Source: a virus. From it: a stretch of 33,215 nt of DNA. The notes beneath the pieces were generated by a model that saw only the letters and a list, made by a program, of their open reading frames with translations, searched no databases and was not told the DNA's origin. How positions within the stretch are numbered: the stretch's first letter is position 1; each line of letters starts with the position of its first letter. Below, one piece after another: positions 1-7,675 of the stretch. The translations under genes were made by a program, and so were the position numbers. The stretch covers positions 1 to 33,215 of the IMG/VR virus record IMGVR_UViG_3300006166_000003. One strand, written 5' to 3'.

Positions 1-443
1 GTTGCTCCAGTTAATGTTTCACCAGGAGTAAATGTACCTGCCTGATTATCACCATCAATCGCTGTGGTTCCGATGGTTAAAACTTTTGTAAAGTATTCTA
101 CATCATCGGTAGGTTTGAATACATCTAATATGGTAGCAGTAGCACCATTAGTAGTAGTAAACGTCGTGCCTGGGATACTATTCTCATCCGTGAAACCTGG
201 ATCCAACTTCAGTTTATATGCTGATATTGGGTTACCTTTCTGAAACTTATATGCTGAAGTATTCAACCCATCTAGGTGAAGGACTTGCTCATAATCTCTT
301 ATTGCAGCTCTATATGACACACCAGCACCAGACTGATTACAAACATTTAAAACTGTGCTTGCACTCTTGGTTATTGGTGTCCTATACAGGACTGTATTTG
401 TTGTTGCACCAGGCTTGCTGGCGGCTAATCTTCCTGCTGTCAT
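1..443 (-). CDS. Virion structural protein (partial, C-terminus beyond left edge)
   Basis: An open frame starts at 443 on the minus strand and runs without a stop to base 1, giving 147 residues of an incomplete protein. It begins MTAGRLAASKPGATTNTVLY, a start I associate with conserved T4-like cyanophage virion proteins, and continues with a mostly polar, Thr/Gly/Ala-rich sequence that includes LNVCNQSG and a YRAAIRDYEQVLHLDG stretch. The start codon lies one base after the stop of the upstream fibre-like gene, so the two are probably co-transcribed from the late promoter at 1817-1824. The role in the particle cannot be assigned; a tail or fibre component is inferred from the neighbour and the composition. 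Confidence 0.7.
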   Translation of the reverse strand, partial: MTAGRLAASKPGATTNTVLYRTPITKSASTVLNVCNQSGAGVSYRAAIRDYEQVLHLDGLNTSAYKFQKGNPISAYKLKLDPGFTDENSIPGTTFTTTNGATATILDVFKPTDDVEYFTKVLTIGTTAIDGDNQAGTFTPGETLTGA

Positions 444-444
444 T

Positions 445-1788
445 TTACCATCCAGACATAAAGTGTTGTTGTATTCTTAGTTGTCCTCCAAGGACAGGTG
501 CTGCGAGTGCTCCACCGAATGTAATAGCAACTTCACTAATGTTATTAGTAGAAAGTAGTGTTGCATCAGCATTTGGGAATTGAATAGTAACACCAGTGTC
601 GATGTTACTAGCATCAATAGTTATTACACCATTAAGCTCGTCAGGATTATTTATCTTTGCTAATTCCAACGTTTTGTTTGTCAGAGTCTGTTGCTTCTTC
701 TCTGTAACAAGCATGTTGGGATCAGTACCATTATTTAATGGTGCTGTAACCTCATTATCGGGAAAACTAAACACATAGTTTTGGTTATCCTCAATATTAG
801 ATAGGTCAAAGGTTATCTTACGACCTTCACCATCATCAACGTCAGTATCGCAGAATACTGCTCCTTTAAAGACCTTATTAGCAACGGTCTGAGCTGATGC
901 TTCACCAACCACCTTAATGTTAAGGTCTGGCCATATCACAGTACGATCCTGCGTTAATTGTGAAGAATCAAATATTACATACTTAGTAGGGTTATTCTCA
1001 TCATTTGAGGGAGTATTTGAGAATGTAGGGTTAACTAAGTTTTTATTGAATGCATTCTGCTCAGTAATGTCATCCAGTAGCGTGGATTGTGTATTAGCAG
1101 CACCAAAGTCAGGTAGTTTATATGTGTGTGCACCTGGTGCTTCCCAAGCATCAGTCTCAAACTTAGCGATCTTTGATGTATCAGTAGATCCAGTTATCTG
1201 TAACTCACTGTCCTTAATAAGGATAGTCTTGTTAGTTAGAGTCTGGAATGTGTCATTAGCAACTATAGTAGTACTTGTTGAAGTACCAACATTAGGTAAG
1301 TCAAAACGACGTGTGCCTGACTGTGTAGAGATAGTATCTACGTTGAAATGTGCTCTCTTAGCAGGGTTTTGATCACCTGCAAGATAGAACTGTGCATCCG
1401 TCTGGATTATATCACCATTAACAGTTAGATATCCACTACCCTGTGGAGTAAACTCTATACTAGAAACTGCCGATGCACTATCAATTGCTCTAATTACTAG
1501 AGTACTTGATCCATCGGTGTTTGCTCTTCTACTATTGTAGAGAGCTGCAGAACCAAAACTGACACCAATTTCATCTACCGCTGATTGGTAGATTCCAGTG
1601 TCCCTGTCAAGGTCAAAAGCCAATCCTGGTTCTGTCGCTGTTCCTGCACTAAGTCCTCTAAACAGTTGGTTAACTTTGGCCTTTCTGTTTGGGATTAGTG
1701 GATCGGAAATAACGATAGGAAGGATAGCTTCACCAGTTACTAGTCCATCTGCAATAGTTTCTAACTGGGATATCCGTTTAGTTGCCAC
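445..1788 (-). CDS. Tail fibre-like virion structural protein with ~60-residue repeats
   Basis: A 447-residue protein beginning MATKRISQLETI. The body is a series of degenerate repeats about 56-62 residues apart: an aromatic-x-x-Pro-(Asn/Asp) element recurs near residues 163, 225, 286, 342 and 404, and TLTNKT-type elements occur near 183, 301 (TVANKV) and 368. Such beta-rich repeats are common in cyanophage and other phage tail fibres and are thought to build trimeric shafts. A perfect late promoter octamer lies about 30 bases upstream (1817-1824), so expression is expected late in infection. Host receptor binding is an inference; no adhesin tip domain is recognisable. Confidence 0.75.
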   Translation of the reverse strand: MATKRISQLETIADGLVTGEAILPIVISDPLIPNRKAKVNQLFRGLSAGTATEPGLAFDLDRDTGIYQSAVDEIGVSFGSAALYNSRRANTDGSSTLVIRAIDSASAVSSIEFTPQGSGYLTVNGDIIQTDAQFYLAGDQNPAKRAHFNVDTISTQSGTRRFDLPNVGTSTSTTIVANDTFQTLTNKTILIKDSELQITGSTDTSKIAKFETDAWEAPGAHTYKLPDFGAANTQSTLLDDITEQNAFNKNLVNPTFSNTPSNDENNPTKYVIFDSSQLTQDRTVIWPDLNIKVVGEASAQTVANKVFKGAVFCDTDVDDGEGRKITFDLSNIEDNQNYVFSFPDNEVTAPLNNGTDPNMLVTEKKQQTLTNKTLELAKINNPDELNGVITIDASNIDTGVTIQFPNADATLLSTNNISEVAITFGGALAAPVLGGQLRIQQHFMSGW

Positions 1789-1816
1789 GAAATTTCAACA
1801 CAATTTGCTACAGTTT

Positions 1817-1824
1817 TATTTATA
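1817..1824 (-). promoter_or_regulatory. T4-type late promoter (TATAAATA) for the fibre-like gene
   Basis: A perfect TATAAATA octamer on the minus strand, the sequence recognised by the T4 gp55/gp33 late transcription system. It sits 29 bases upstream of the ATG at 1788. It is back to back with a plus-strand copy at 1910-1917, making a divergent promoter region. Confidence 0.75.
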
Positions 1825-1909
1825 CAACCAACGGGTCGTCTTTTAAACTAGGTAAAAACCCGTAGGCAATAATATTTGTATCTTCTGTCCTGGTTATAGG
1901 ACCAAATCT

Positions 1910-1917
1910 TATAAATA
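1910..1917 (+). promoter_or_regulatory. T4-type late promoter (TATAAATA), plus strand
   Basis: A perfect TATAAATA octamer on the plus strand, 73 bases before the small plus-strand gene at 1991. No other plus-strand gene follows before a terminator at 2221-2240, so this promoter seems dedicated to one small gene. Confidence 0.7.
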
Positions 1918-1990
1918 GTGGTAGAATTAGGAATATACAAGATGAAGTGAAACTTTCAACTTTGTTATAGTAACCCTAATAGAAGAGACT

Positions 1991-2161
1991 ATGCACAATC
2001 TAATGTCAAAGAATCAATTAGCTGAGTGGAAACACTCCCACGATGACAACCGTTGCTTGACAACACCACAGGAAGAATTAATAGATGATTATTTCGCCTG
2101 TCTGATTGAGAGCGAGGGTAATGAGCAAGACAAAAGACTCTGTAGACAACTGCTCTGTTGA
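1991..2161 (+). CDS. Small conserved-looking acidic protein, isolated on plus strand
   Basis: A 56-residue open frame, ATG at 1991 and TGA at 2159-2161. The product has an amphipathic charged N-terminus (QLAEWKHSHDDNRCL), then TTPQEELIDDYFACLIE and a Cys-rich end (RLCRQLLC), four cysteines in all. It has no signal peptide or membrane segment. It is preceded by a perfect late promoter on its strand and followed by an intrinsic terminator, forming a one-gene unit oriented against its neighbours. GAAGAG upstream is a weak ribosome binding site; the second ATG at 2003 is an alternative start. The DDYF-x-CLIE pattern looks like small hypothetical proteins I recall from other cyanophages. Function unknown; the paired cysteines could bind metal or form disulfides (inference). 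Confidence 0.65.
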   Translation: MHNLMSKNQLAEWKHSHDDNRCLTTPQEELIDDYFACLIESEGNEQDKRLCRQLLC

Positions 2162-2220
2162 CATCCTGGATGTTTCATACTCAATTCGATCTCCCCAATG
2201 AGTTAGATTGTGTATCTCTT

Positions 2221-2240
2221 ACCCCCATCAGGGGGTATTT
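2221..2240 (+). terminator. Intrinsic terminator after the small plus-strand gene
   Basis: ACCCCC (2221-2226) pairs with GGGGGT (2231-2236) around an ATCA loop, followed by ATTTTAAT. The U-rich side is on the plus strand, so it terminates the 1991-2161 transcript. There is no T-run in the minus direction. Confidence 0.7.
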
Positions 2241-2246
2241 TAATGT

Positions 2247-2405
2247 TCAATAAAACCTAGGTTGATTCACTTCTACTTCAATAGTATCAAATATTCTATT
2301 AAGTGATCTAGCATAGTCTCTATACCCAGACCCAACATATAATTGTCCTGCTAATACTGATAGTGTAGCAGCACCCCAGAAGATGTAATAAAATTTACTC
2401 TTCAC
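2247..2405 (-). CDS. Small single-span membrane protein
   Basis: The clear coding part is a 52-residue protein with a hydrophobic segment at about residues 5-24 (FYYIFWGAATLSVLAGQ) and a soluble tail ending in EVEVNQPRFY. I place the start at the GTG at 2405 because it overlaps by 11 bases the end of the preceding small gene and lies directly before the conserved-looking KFYYIFWGA. The frame stays open to an ATG at 2477, which would add 24 residues (MKKMTQAPPLPEWSPTRR...), but that stretch lies over the coding tail of the upstream gene. One-span topology is visible; function unknown. Confidence 0.6.
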   Translation of the reverse strand: MKSKFYYIFWGAATLSVLAGQLYVGSGYRDYARSLNRIFDTIEVEVNQPRFY

Positions 2406-2559
2406 TTGGTTTCTCTGCTTCTGTCTCCTTGTCGGACTCCACTCTGGGAGTGGTGGTGCTTGTGTCATTTTCTTCATTATTTGTTTTCATTATCCTATCA
2501 TATTCTTCAGCATTGTCAAGAATAGATTTCTTTAAGTCTTCTAGGGACCATTCAGTCAT
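2395..2559 (-). CDS. Small acidic hypothetical protein coupled to talC
   Basis: A 54-residue frame starting MTEWSLEDLKKSILDNAEEY and ending in a Thr/Glu/Lys-rich low-complexity tail (ETEAEKPSEE). The ATG at 2559 overlaps the TGA of talC (ATGA), a classic translational coupling arrangement. The N-terminal half looks like a short amphipathic helix; the tail is likely disordered. Its end overlaps the start of the next small membrane protein. Function unknown. Confidence 0.6.
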   Translation of the reverse strand: MTEWSLEDLKKSILDNAEEYDRIMKTNNEENDTSTTTPRVESDKETEAEKPSEE

Positions 2560-3251
2560 TGAAGTGCGTCTAAATCCCCACCATGTCTGGTGCTATTTTG
2601 TGGACTGTATACTGTATTCTTTTTGACTGACTCCCAGTCTTTATCAAATATTTCTAATCCTTTATCTGTAAGGACATGGTTATACATTCCTTGGAAGATC
2701 TTAGGTGGCATGGTAACAACATGTGCTCCATTCCAGAATGCTCTTGATACCTTATATACGTCACGTATAGATGCTGCAAGTATCTGAGTCTTTACCTGAT
2801 GTACTCTATAGACTTCACTTATAGATCTGACAATCTCCAGCCCAGCAACGCTATTATCGTCCAACCTCCCAATAAAAGGACTGACGTACGTAGCACCTGC
2901 CTTTGCAGATAAGATAGCCTGAGCAGCATTGAATATAAGCGTAACATTTACTTTAATTCCCTCATCGGATAGTTTTTTACAAGTCTGTAGACCTTCTACA
3001 GTGCAGGGTACCTTAATGGTACACTGATCTTCAAATATCGAATGAAGTCGTTTACCTTCCTCATACATATTCTCCACGACTTCCATGCTGATATCTGGGA
3101 TACCCCACTTAGCTAACTCATGGTAAACATCCTCTGGATCTCTACCACTCTTCATAATCAGTGATGGATTAGTCGTCACTCCATCTATCAAACCTGTATT
3201 ATGACAGTTAAGGATCTCGGTAGTATCGGCACTATCAATAAAAATTTTCAC
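2556..3251 (-). CDS. talC: Transaldolase (TalC type)
   Basis: A 231-residue transaldolase of the short TalC/fructose-6-phosphate-aldolase-like class carried by many T4-like cyanophages. It transfers the dihydroxyacetone unit between sugar phosphates in the pentose phosphate pathway. The N-terminus MKIFIDSAD, the VTTNPSL motif at 25-31 and the TIKVPCT motif with the Schiff-base Lys80 are all present, as is a complete C-terminal half of the barrel. Length is normal for the class. The start overlaps the stop of the 87-aa gene upstream. In infected cyanobacteria the phage enzyme is thought to raise pentose phosphate flux for NADPH and ribose; cp12 in this same window should act in the same direction. 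A host-like promoter at 3990-4018 probably drives the group. Confidence 0.95.
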   Translation of the reverse strand: MKIFIDSADTTEILNCHNTGLIDGVTTNPSLIMKSGRDPEDVYHELAKWGIPDISMEVVENMYEEGKRLHSIFEDQCTIKVPCTVEGLQTCKKLSDEGIKVNVTLIFNAAQAILSAKAGATYVSPFIGRLDDNSVAGLEIVRSISEVYRVHQVKTQILAASIRDVYKVSRAFWNGAHVVTMPPKIFQGMYNHVLTDKGLEIFDKDWESVKKNTVYSPQNSTRHGGDLDALQ

Positions 3252-3511
3252 TCAGGAACCTCCTCATAGTTTTCAACGAATTCATTAATTGGAAACAACA
3301 ATGGATGACATGCTTCACAAATTAGATACTGAGAGTATCGATACATGTCATCCATAGTATAACTCTGATTACTAGCAGCTTCCTGCTGTATCTCTTCTAT
3401 TGCCATTGGATCTGGCAACTCATCAAAGGTAAAGGGAATACCCTGTATGTACCACATATCAACTACCTTATCATTTAGGTAACAGTAGTTACGTGTGATA
3501 CGTCCTTTCAT
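3248..3511 (-). CDS. Hypothetical protein upstream of talC
   Basis: An 87-residue acidic protein with no membrane segment. It carries a CEAC motif (YLICEACHPLL near 63-73) that could be half of a zinc site, and an acidic end (ENYEEVPE). Its start overlaps the stop of the 85-aa gene and its stop overlaps the talC start, so the three are translationally coupled. I do not recognise the family. Confidence 0.7.
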   Translation of the reverse strand: MKGRITRNYCYLNDKVVDMWYIQGIPFTFDELPDPMAIEEIQQEAASNQSYTMDDMYRYSQYLICEACHPLLFPINEFVENYEEVPE

Positions 3512-3768
3512 TACAACCCGTTTGTCATCTCCCGTAGAGCAGCGTCCACATATGTTCGTGTTCCCACTGGATCTGGGACAAACTCATCGGGGTTTGGAAT
3601 ATTTATATCTGGTGCTTCTGGGTCTTGAGCAACAGATGCTACTGGTGAGATGATACAAACAATACCCTTGTTAGTAGTTACTCTCAAGGTATTTCCTTTC
3701 TCTACCAGTGTAAGAGAAAAGGGGACATTCTCCTCGAATTCCCCTTGTGTTAGATTAATGATATTCAT
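3511..3768 (-). CDS. Hypothetical protein
   Basis: An 85-residue protein: a beta-rich N-terminal half (MNIINLTQGEF through TNKGIVCIISPV), then a Pro/Asp-rich linker and a short helical end (RTYVDAALREM). It overlaps the genes on both sides by a few bases, which supports it as a real member of the talC run. No motif gives a function. Confidence 0.65.
   Translation of the reverse strand: MNIINLTQGEFEENVPFSLTLVEKGNTLRVTTNKGIVCIISPVASVAQDPEAPDINIPNPDEFVPDPVGTRTYVDAALREMTNGL
3600..3607 (-). promoter_or_regulatory. Possible internal late promoter (TATAAATA) before the 87-aa gene and talC
   Basis: A perfect TATAAATA octamer on the minus strand inside the 85-aa gene, 89 bases upstream of the ATG at 3511. 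It could give late expression of the 87-aa gene and talC, but it may be chance within coding sequence. Confidence 0.35.
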
Positions 3769-3968
3769 ATGTATGTTATCATGTCGTCTGGTACTAGTCG
3801 TTTAAAATGCTGTAGGGTTTCAGTAAACCCATCCACTCCATCTTCACTAAACTCCCACGTCACTATCTCATCATATCCTTCATTATCCATGATCTTCACT
3901 TCTCGCTTAGACACATCAACCCAGATATGCTCTAGGAATGTGTCTGTGTCTCCTGTTATCTCTGCCAT
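3765..3968 (-). CDS. Small acidic conserved-looking protein
   Basis: A 67-residue acidic protein with the pattern FLEHIWVDVSKREVKIMDNEG, then VTWEFSEDGVDGFTETL and the end DDMITYI. It resembles small conserved hypothetical proteins of cyanophages as I remember them. It overlaps the next gene by 4 bases (ATGA), and a host-type promoter lies just upstream (3990-4018), so it is the first gene of the talC transcript. Function unknown. Confidence 0.7.
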   Translation of the reverse strand: MAEITGDTDTFLEHIWVDVSKREVKIMDNEGYDEIVTWEFSEDGVDGFTETLQHFKRLVPDDMITYI

Positions 3969-3989
3969 GTTGGATGGGTTACTGAAATT

Positions 3990-4018
3990 ACTATAGCACG
4001 GTTCCTAGATTTTGGCAA
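3990..4018 (-). promoter_or_regulatory. Sigma70-like promoter for the talC run
   Basis: TTGCCA at 4013-4018 and TATAGT at 3990-3995 on the minus strand, separated by exactly 17 bases, about 20 bases upstream of the ATG at 3968. This fits a host-RNA-polymerase early or middle promoter. The -35 hexamer is identical to that of the promoter at 4937-4965. Confidence 0.6.
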
Positions 4019-4916
4019 GGAACTTGTTGTACACTCCTCTTTTCTTAAGAGAGGTGTGGTTTAGGTGAGCAGTGCTCACACTCAATTGGACTTGACCGTC
4101 TTCCTTGTCTAAGAGTCGGTCAGTAGCTAAGCAAAGTAACTGATACATCATCGTTAGACGACCTTCATTACTCATGTATGCTGCTTTACCTTCTCCTTCC
4201 CAGAATTCTACAAGATCTCTTAGGACTGGGACACTACCATTACCTAGTACTGTATCCTCAAAGTATTCCATGAGGACTTCAGCAACATCACGTAAACCAT
4301 TGTTAACACATAGGGTTGCCCATGCTCCAATAGTCTTTCTGCTGCCAGACCAGTCAGTACATGAATCGAAGAAACTCGATACAATCTTATCTGACTCAAT
4401 GATATAATTTTTCCAGTAGTCCCATTGCTGTATCGCATTGTTAATGGTGAGTTCTTCACCTCTGCGACGCTTTAACAGGTCTTTCATGACTGCTACATTT
4501 TCAGGTGTAGCAGATGAATCCTTTCGATGGATCTCATCAATTGGTTTACGAGGTTTAGATAATGCACACTTGGAGAAGCAATTTGCTTCTACCCCAGTGA
4601 CAACTATAACTGTGAACCATTCATCTGGATCTCTAGTTGATATAACTTTCAACCTGTGCTGTGCCTCAGTGAGGTTACCCTCCTTATTGAAGGTTATAGG
4701 TTGACCATCCAGAAGCCACCCTTGTTCATCAACATTCTTGCTGATCTTTTTAACATGAGTCTTTGACATCTTTCGATTGTCAAAGTTGTATTCTTTTAGC
4801 AGGACATCTGCTATCACACTGTTGATCTTGACGACCAGAGCTTCATATACCTCTGATCTTGGGTTAAAAGGAAGAGCGATTGTGTCTTCCAGTATACTTA
4901 AGGTCATATCTGACAC
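4005..4916 (-). CDS. ParB/DGQHR-like domain protein
   Basis: A 303-residue soluble protein. Residues about 47-92 have the layout of phage ParB-like domains: NRKMSKTHVKKISKNV, then GWLLDGQPITF and TEAQHRLKVI. In that superfamily the usual signature is DGQHR; here it reads TEAQHRL, keeping the QHR. The remaining 200 residues are helical and unassigned. A strong sigma70-like promoter lies just upstream (4937-4965), so it is likely expressed before the flanking structural genes. DNA or nucleotide binding is possible by family; a catalytic role is not shown. Confidence 0.65.
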   Translation of the reverse strand: MSDMTLSILEDTIALPFNPRSEVYEALVVKINSVIADVLLKEYNFDNRKMSKTHVKKISKNVDEQGWLLDGQPITFNKEGNLTEAQHRLKVISTRDPDEWFTVIVVTGVEANCFSKCALSKPRKPIDEIHRKDSSATPENVAVMKDLLKRRRGEELTINNAIQQWDYWKNYIIESDKIVSSFFDSCTDWSGSRKTIGAWATLCVNNGLRDVAEVLMEYFEDTVLGNGSVPVLRDLVEFWEGEGKAAYMSNEGRLTMMYQLLCLATDRLLDKEDGQVQLSVSTAHLNHTSLKKRGVYNKFLAKI

Positions 4917-4936
4917 CTTTTGTATAGGACAAATCT

Positions 4937-4965
4937 ATTATACACTAGTTCAGCAGAACTGGCAA
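4937..4965 (-). promoter_or_regulatory. Sigma70-like promoter for the ParB-like gene
   Basis: TTGCCA (4960-4965) and a perfect TATAAT (4937-4942) with a 17-base spacer on the minus strand, about 20 bases before the ATG at 4916. The -35 box lies inside the 3' end of gp5, so an early promoter is nested in the end of a late gene. Confidence 0.7.
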
Positions 4966-7656
4966 CCCAAAGACCTGACAAGGACCAGCAGCACATCCCA
5001 CTGCCAAGTAACCACTATTGACCACGTATGCTCCCATACCACTGTTACATTGGTTAATGATAGCACCCATAGGCACAAACTCAGCAATAACACCAGTCGG
5101 TGCTGCGATGAATGTAGCATGGAATGCATTGGTAGATCCTGCAAGGATGTCTGCCATACTACTAGGCATTGTCTGACCTACTGAAATTCTAACCTGTGTA
5201 GGTGGTGCAACTCCTGGGAATGGTAGGTCTGTAGTTATATCAACAATACATCCCTTAACCATAGCAAACTGTCCAGTCAAGGACGTTGCAACCATATTGA
5301 ATAGTGCAATAAACTCAAATCTACCTGAGTTTAAGAATGATGATATCCAGTTGGCCTGGTTGATTATCTCACCATCAGCAACATTTTCAATGGTATTACC
5401 TTCTATCTTGACGTTTTGAGAGTTGATCATCAACGACTCAATAGCAGCATAACTTGTCTTCGCTGCTTGTACCTTCAACTCACCACTAACTGCTATATCT
5501 CTATCACCCTCGAATCTTTCAGAAGACTTCTGCTCTGTAGAGTCTTTCAATTCACCTGCTAACTGAGGTCCAGTCTGAGTACGTCCCCACTCGTCAGCAG
5601 CATCATCGAAAGGTATCTCATCAGTAGGATAGAAACCACCTATATTCTCTCTCTTTAATACTTTATTCCTTGCTTTAGCACCATACATCGCTAAGTCTTG
5701 TGACTGTGCAATGACATCTGCTGATACTGTATTCTGAGTGACATTAGTATCTACATCTTTCAGAGCATTACCTCCACCAGTAACATCAGGTGATTCAGAG
5801 GATCCAGAAGATTCTGACTGTGGACCTTGAGAATAGTGACCATTCCATGATCCTGCTACCTCTTGGTGCATGTTACCCATGACCTTAACATAGAAGTCAC
5901 CCTCTACTGTTAGACAGTAGTTACCTTTAATATTCTCACACTTATCCTTAGCAATGATCTTAGTCTCATTGTTAGGTACGTTACGGTGTATATTACCAAA
6001 ACTATCTTCAAAACTACTTACACCACCAGGTCCAGTGACTACTCTCTTTACTTTACCTTCAGTAGCATCATCTATAATTCTTGTGCCATTAAGATGACTT
6101 GATACCTGCATCAGATATGGATTGGTATCCTTAAACATCTCATCAATGTAACTACCCATAGCACCTGATTGAGTGGTGGGTGTCGCTGCCATATTCAATG
6201 ATGTTAAGTCTGCTCCTGAATCCTGATTGATTAAACTATCTACATTCTCATAGGGAGTACCTTTAATAGCATCTTCTATGTTGTCGCATTCCGTGGATCC
6301 TATCAGTGGGAACCACCCCTTAGACTTCGGCCTCTTTATCTTCCTGTTACAACTCTTTTTAAATAGTGCTCCTAGTATTGCCATAAGGATCTGAAGGAGA
6401 CTACCCCAGTCTAGTGAGGTGAAATCAAATTCAAATATACTCTGCACTGTCTCACCCAGTGCCATTGCCTTACCTAGCATTCCTTTAGCAGTGCTTATAG
6501 CAGAGATAACATCACCAGCAACGTCCTTAACACGATTCATTGCAGATGTGATACCACCCAAGACACGGTTGCTTATTCCTTTAACAGCAGAATCAATAGT
6601 CTTACCTAATGCAGACGTAGCTATCTTATCTACAGCAAGGCTCGCCATTTGGTTAGCAAAGTTTGCCGTATCACTCAGTGCTCCCTTCACCAGTCCTAAC
6701 CACATTGGTGTCTTAGCACAGAATAGTGCAAAGATCTGATCCAAGAAGGACATTAATAGGTTAACAACTACCAGTGGTACGAATGAAGATATAATCTTCA
6801 CCAACATTCCTACAACCTCAGCAATTAACTTTGCCATCACCTCTTTTAAAGGTGCAAGGATACCTGCTATACCACCAGAAAGGAAGTTCATTGTCTTCCC
6901 TAGGTGCTCTCTAACCTTGTCTCCTGCTATACTCTTACCACTAATTAAGGATACTAATCCAGTCTCAGCTCTACCTAATGCTGCTGACATATTACCTAAC
7001 TCAGTCAGCATCCTCTTTAAATCTTTCTCAAATCCACCACCAGCAGGTCCAGCAACACCATCACCAATACCCATCATCTCAGTGGGTGGTTTAATACTAT
7101 TAGTTACAGAGTTACCAGGCGTTACTGCCTCTGCCATGTTAATACCACCACCTCTTGACTCCTCCTGTTTTCCTGTTGGAGATGCAGGTGTGTTTTCATT
7201 CTTAGGGAATGGGTTACCAGACCTTGCATTATTGTTAGTAAGGTCAGTCTGTTGTGGAGTACTGGTCTTTAATTCATTTGCAGGTCCAGCATCTGCAATA
7301 GTTGTAGCACCATCAGACTGCTCTTGTGCGAATCCTCTGAACGCACCTAAGACACATGGTAACTGTGCTTCTTCACCATCAAGGAAGAAACCTAATACCC
7401 ATGCGCCTGGTTGTAATTCTGTTGTAGTACCTGCTGATTTAGTCTGTGGTTGGTCAGTTGGTAATAATACTGTTGCCCAAGGAAGTACTTCCTTCGGTAC
7501 TTCTTCTAGATATGCCTTTCCTTCTGAGTTACCTGTATACCAACCAAGTATACGCACTTTAATACGACCTAGCTCGGAAGGATCTCGAATCTCTTCGACT
7601 TCTCCTACCCACCAAGTAAATGTATCTCTTCCAAGATAATCGGTACGTACGCCCAT
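4945..7656 (-). CDS. gp5: Baseplate hub / tail spike protein, gp5-like
   Basis: A 903-residue gp5-like central spike protein, much longer than T4 gp5 (575). Residues about 13-115 form the gp5/gpV-type OB domain (GRIKVRILGWYTG, LPWATVLLPTDQP, GAWVLGFFLDG, PCVLGAFRG). The region near 560-620 (FEDSFGNIHRNV, DKCENIKGNYCLTVEGDFYV, KVMGNMHQEVAGSW) resembles the start of the gp5 beta-helix. Between them lies a hydrophobic Ala/Gly/Leu-rich insert at about 235-430; I find no T4-lysozyme signature. The last 100 residues are a separate hydrophobic, Gly-rich domain. It lies with gp27 as expected for the hub, but three auxiliary genes separate the two. A late promoter variant (GATAAATA) lies upstream. Confidence 0.85.
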   Translation of the reverse strand: MGVRTDYLGRDTFTWWVGEVEEIRDPSELGRIKVRILGWYTGNSEGKAYLEEVPKEVLPWATVLLPTDQPQTKSAGTTTELQPGAWVLGFFLDGEEAQLPCVLGAFRGFAQEQSDGATTIADAGPANELKTSTPQQTDLTNNNARSGNPFPKNENTPASPTGKQEESRGGGINMAEAVTPGNSVTNSIKPPTEMMGIGDGVAGPAGGGFEKDLKRMLTELGNMSAALGRAETGLVSLISGKSIAGDKVREHLGKTMNFLSGGIAGILAPLKEVMAKLIAEVVGMLVKIISSFVPLVVVNLLMSFLDQIFALFCAKTPMWLGLVKGALSDTANFANQMASLAVDKIATSALGKTIDSAVKGISNRVLGGITSAMNRVKDVAGDVISAISTAKGMLGKAMALGETVQSIFEFDFTSLDWGSLLQILMAILGALFKKSCNRKIKRPKSKGWFPLIGSTECDNIEDAIKGTPYENVDSLINQDSGADLTSLNMAATPTTQSGAMGSYIDEMFKDTNPYLMQVSSHLNGTRIIDDATEGKVKRVVTGPGGVSSFEDSFGNIHRNVPNNETKIIAKDKCENIKGNYCLTVEGDFYVKVMGNMHQEVAGSWNGHYSQGPQSESSGSSESPDVTGGGNALKDVDTNVTQNTVSADVIAQSQDLAMYGAKARNKVLKRENIGGFYPTDEIPFDDAADEWGRTQTGPQLAGELKDSTEQKSSERFEGDRDIAVSGELKVQAAKTSYAAIESLMINSQNVKIEGNTIENVADGEIINQANWISSFLNSGRFEFIALFNMVATSLTGQFAMVKGCIVDITTDLPFPGVAPPTQVRISVGQTMPSSMADILAGSTNAFHATFIAAPTGVIAEFVPMGAIINQCNSGMGAYVVNSGYLAVGCAAGPCQVFGLPVLLN

Positions 7657-7675
7657 AGTATATTAGTTGTTTCTT

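Noticed and set aside
917-1372. 151-residue plus-strand open frame
   Set aside because: Antisense to the repeat-bearing fibre protein; the minus-strand product has coherent repeats and a late promoter.
6917-7639. 240-residue plus-strand open frame
   Set aside because: It is antisense to the gp5 OB domain, is Pro/Ser-rich as expected from the complement, and has no promoter or matching neighbour.
4945-7656. Lysozyme domain in gp5
   Set aside because: I looked for the T4-lysozyme Glu/Asp/Thr catalytic layout after the OB fold and did not see it.
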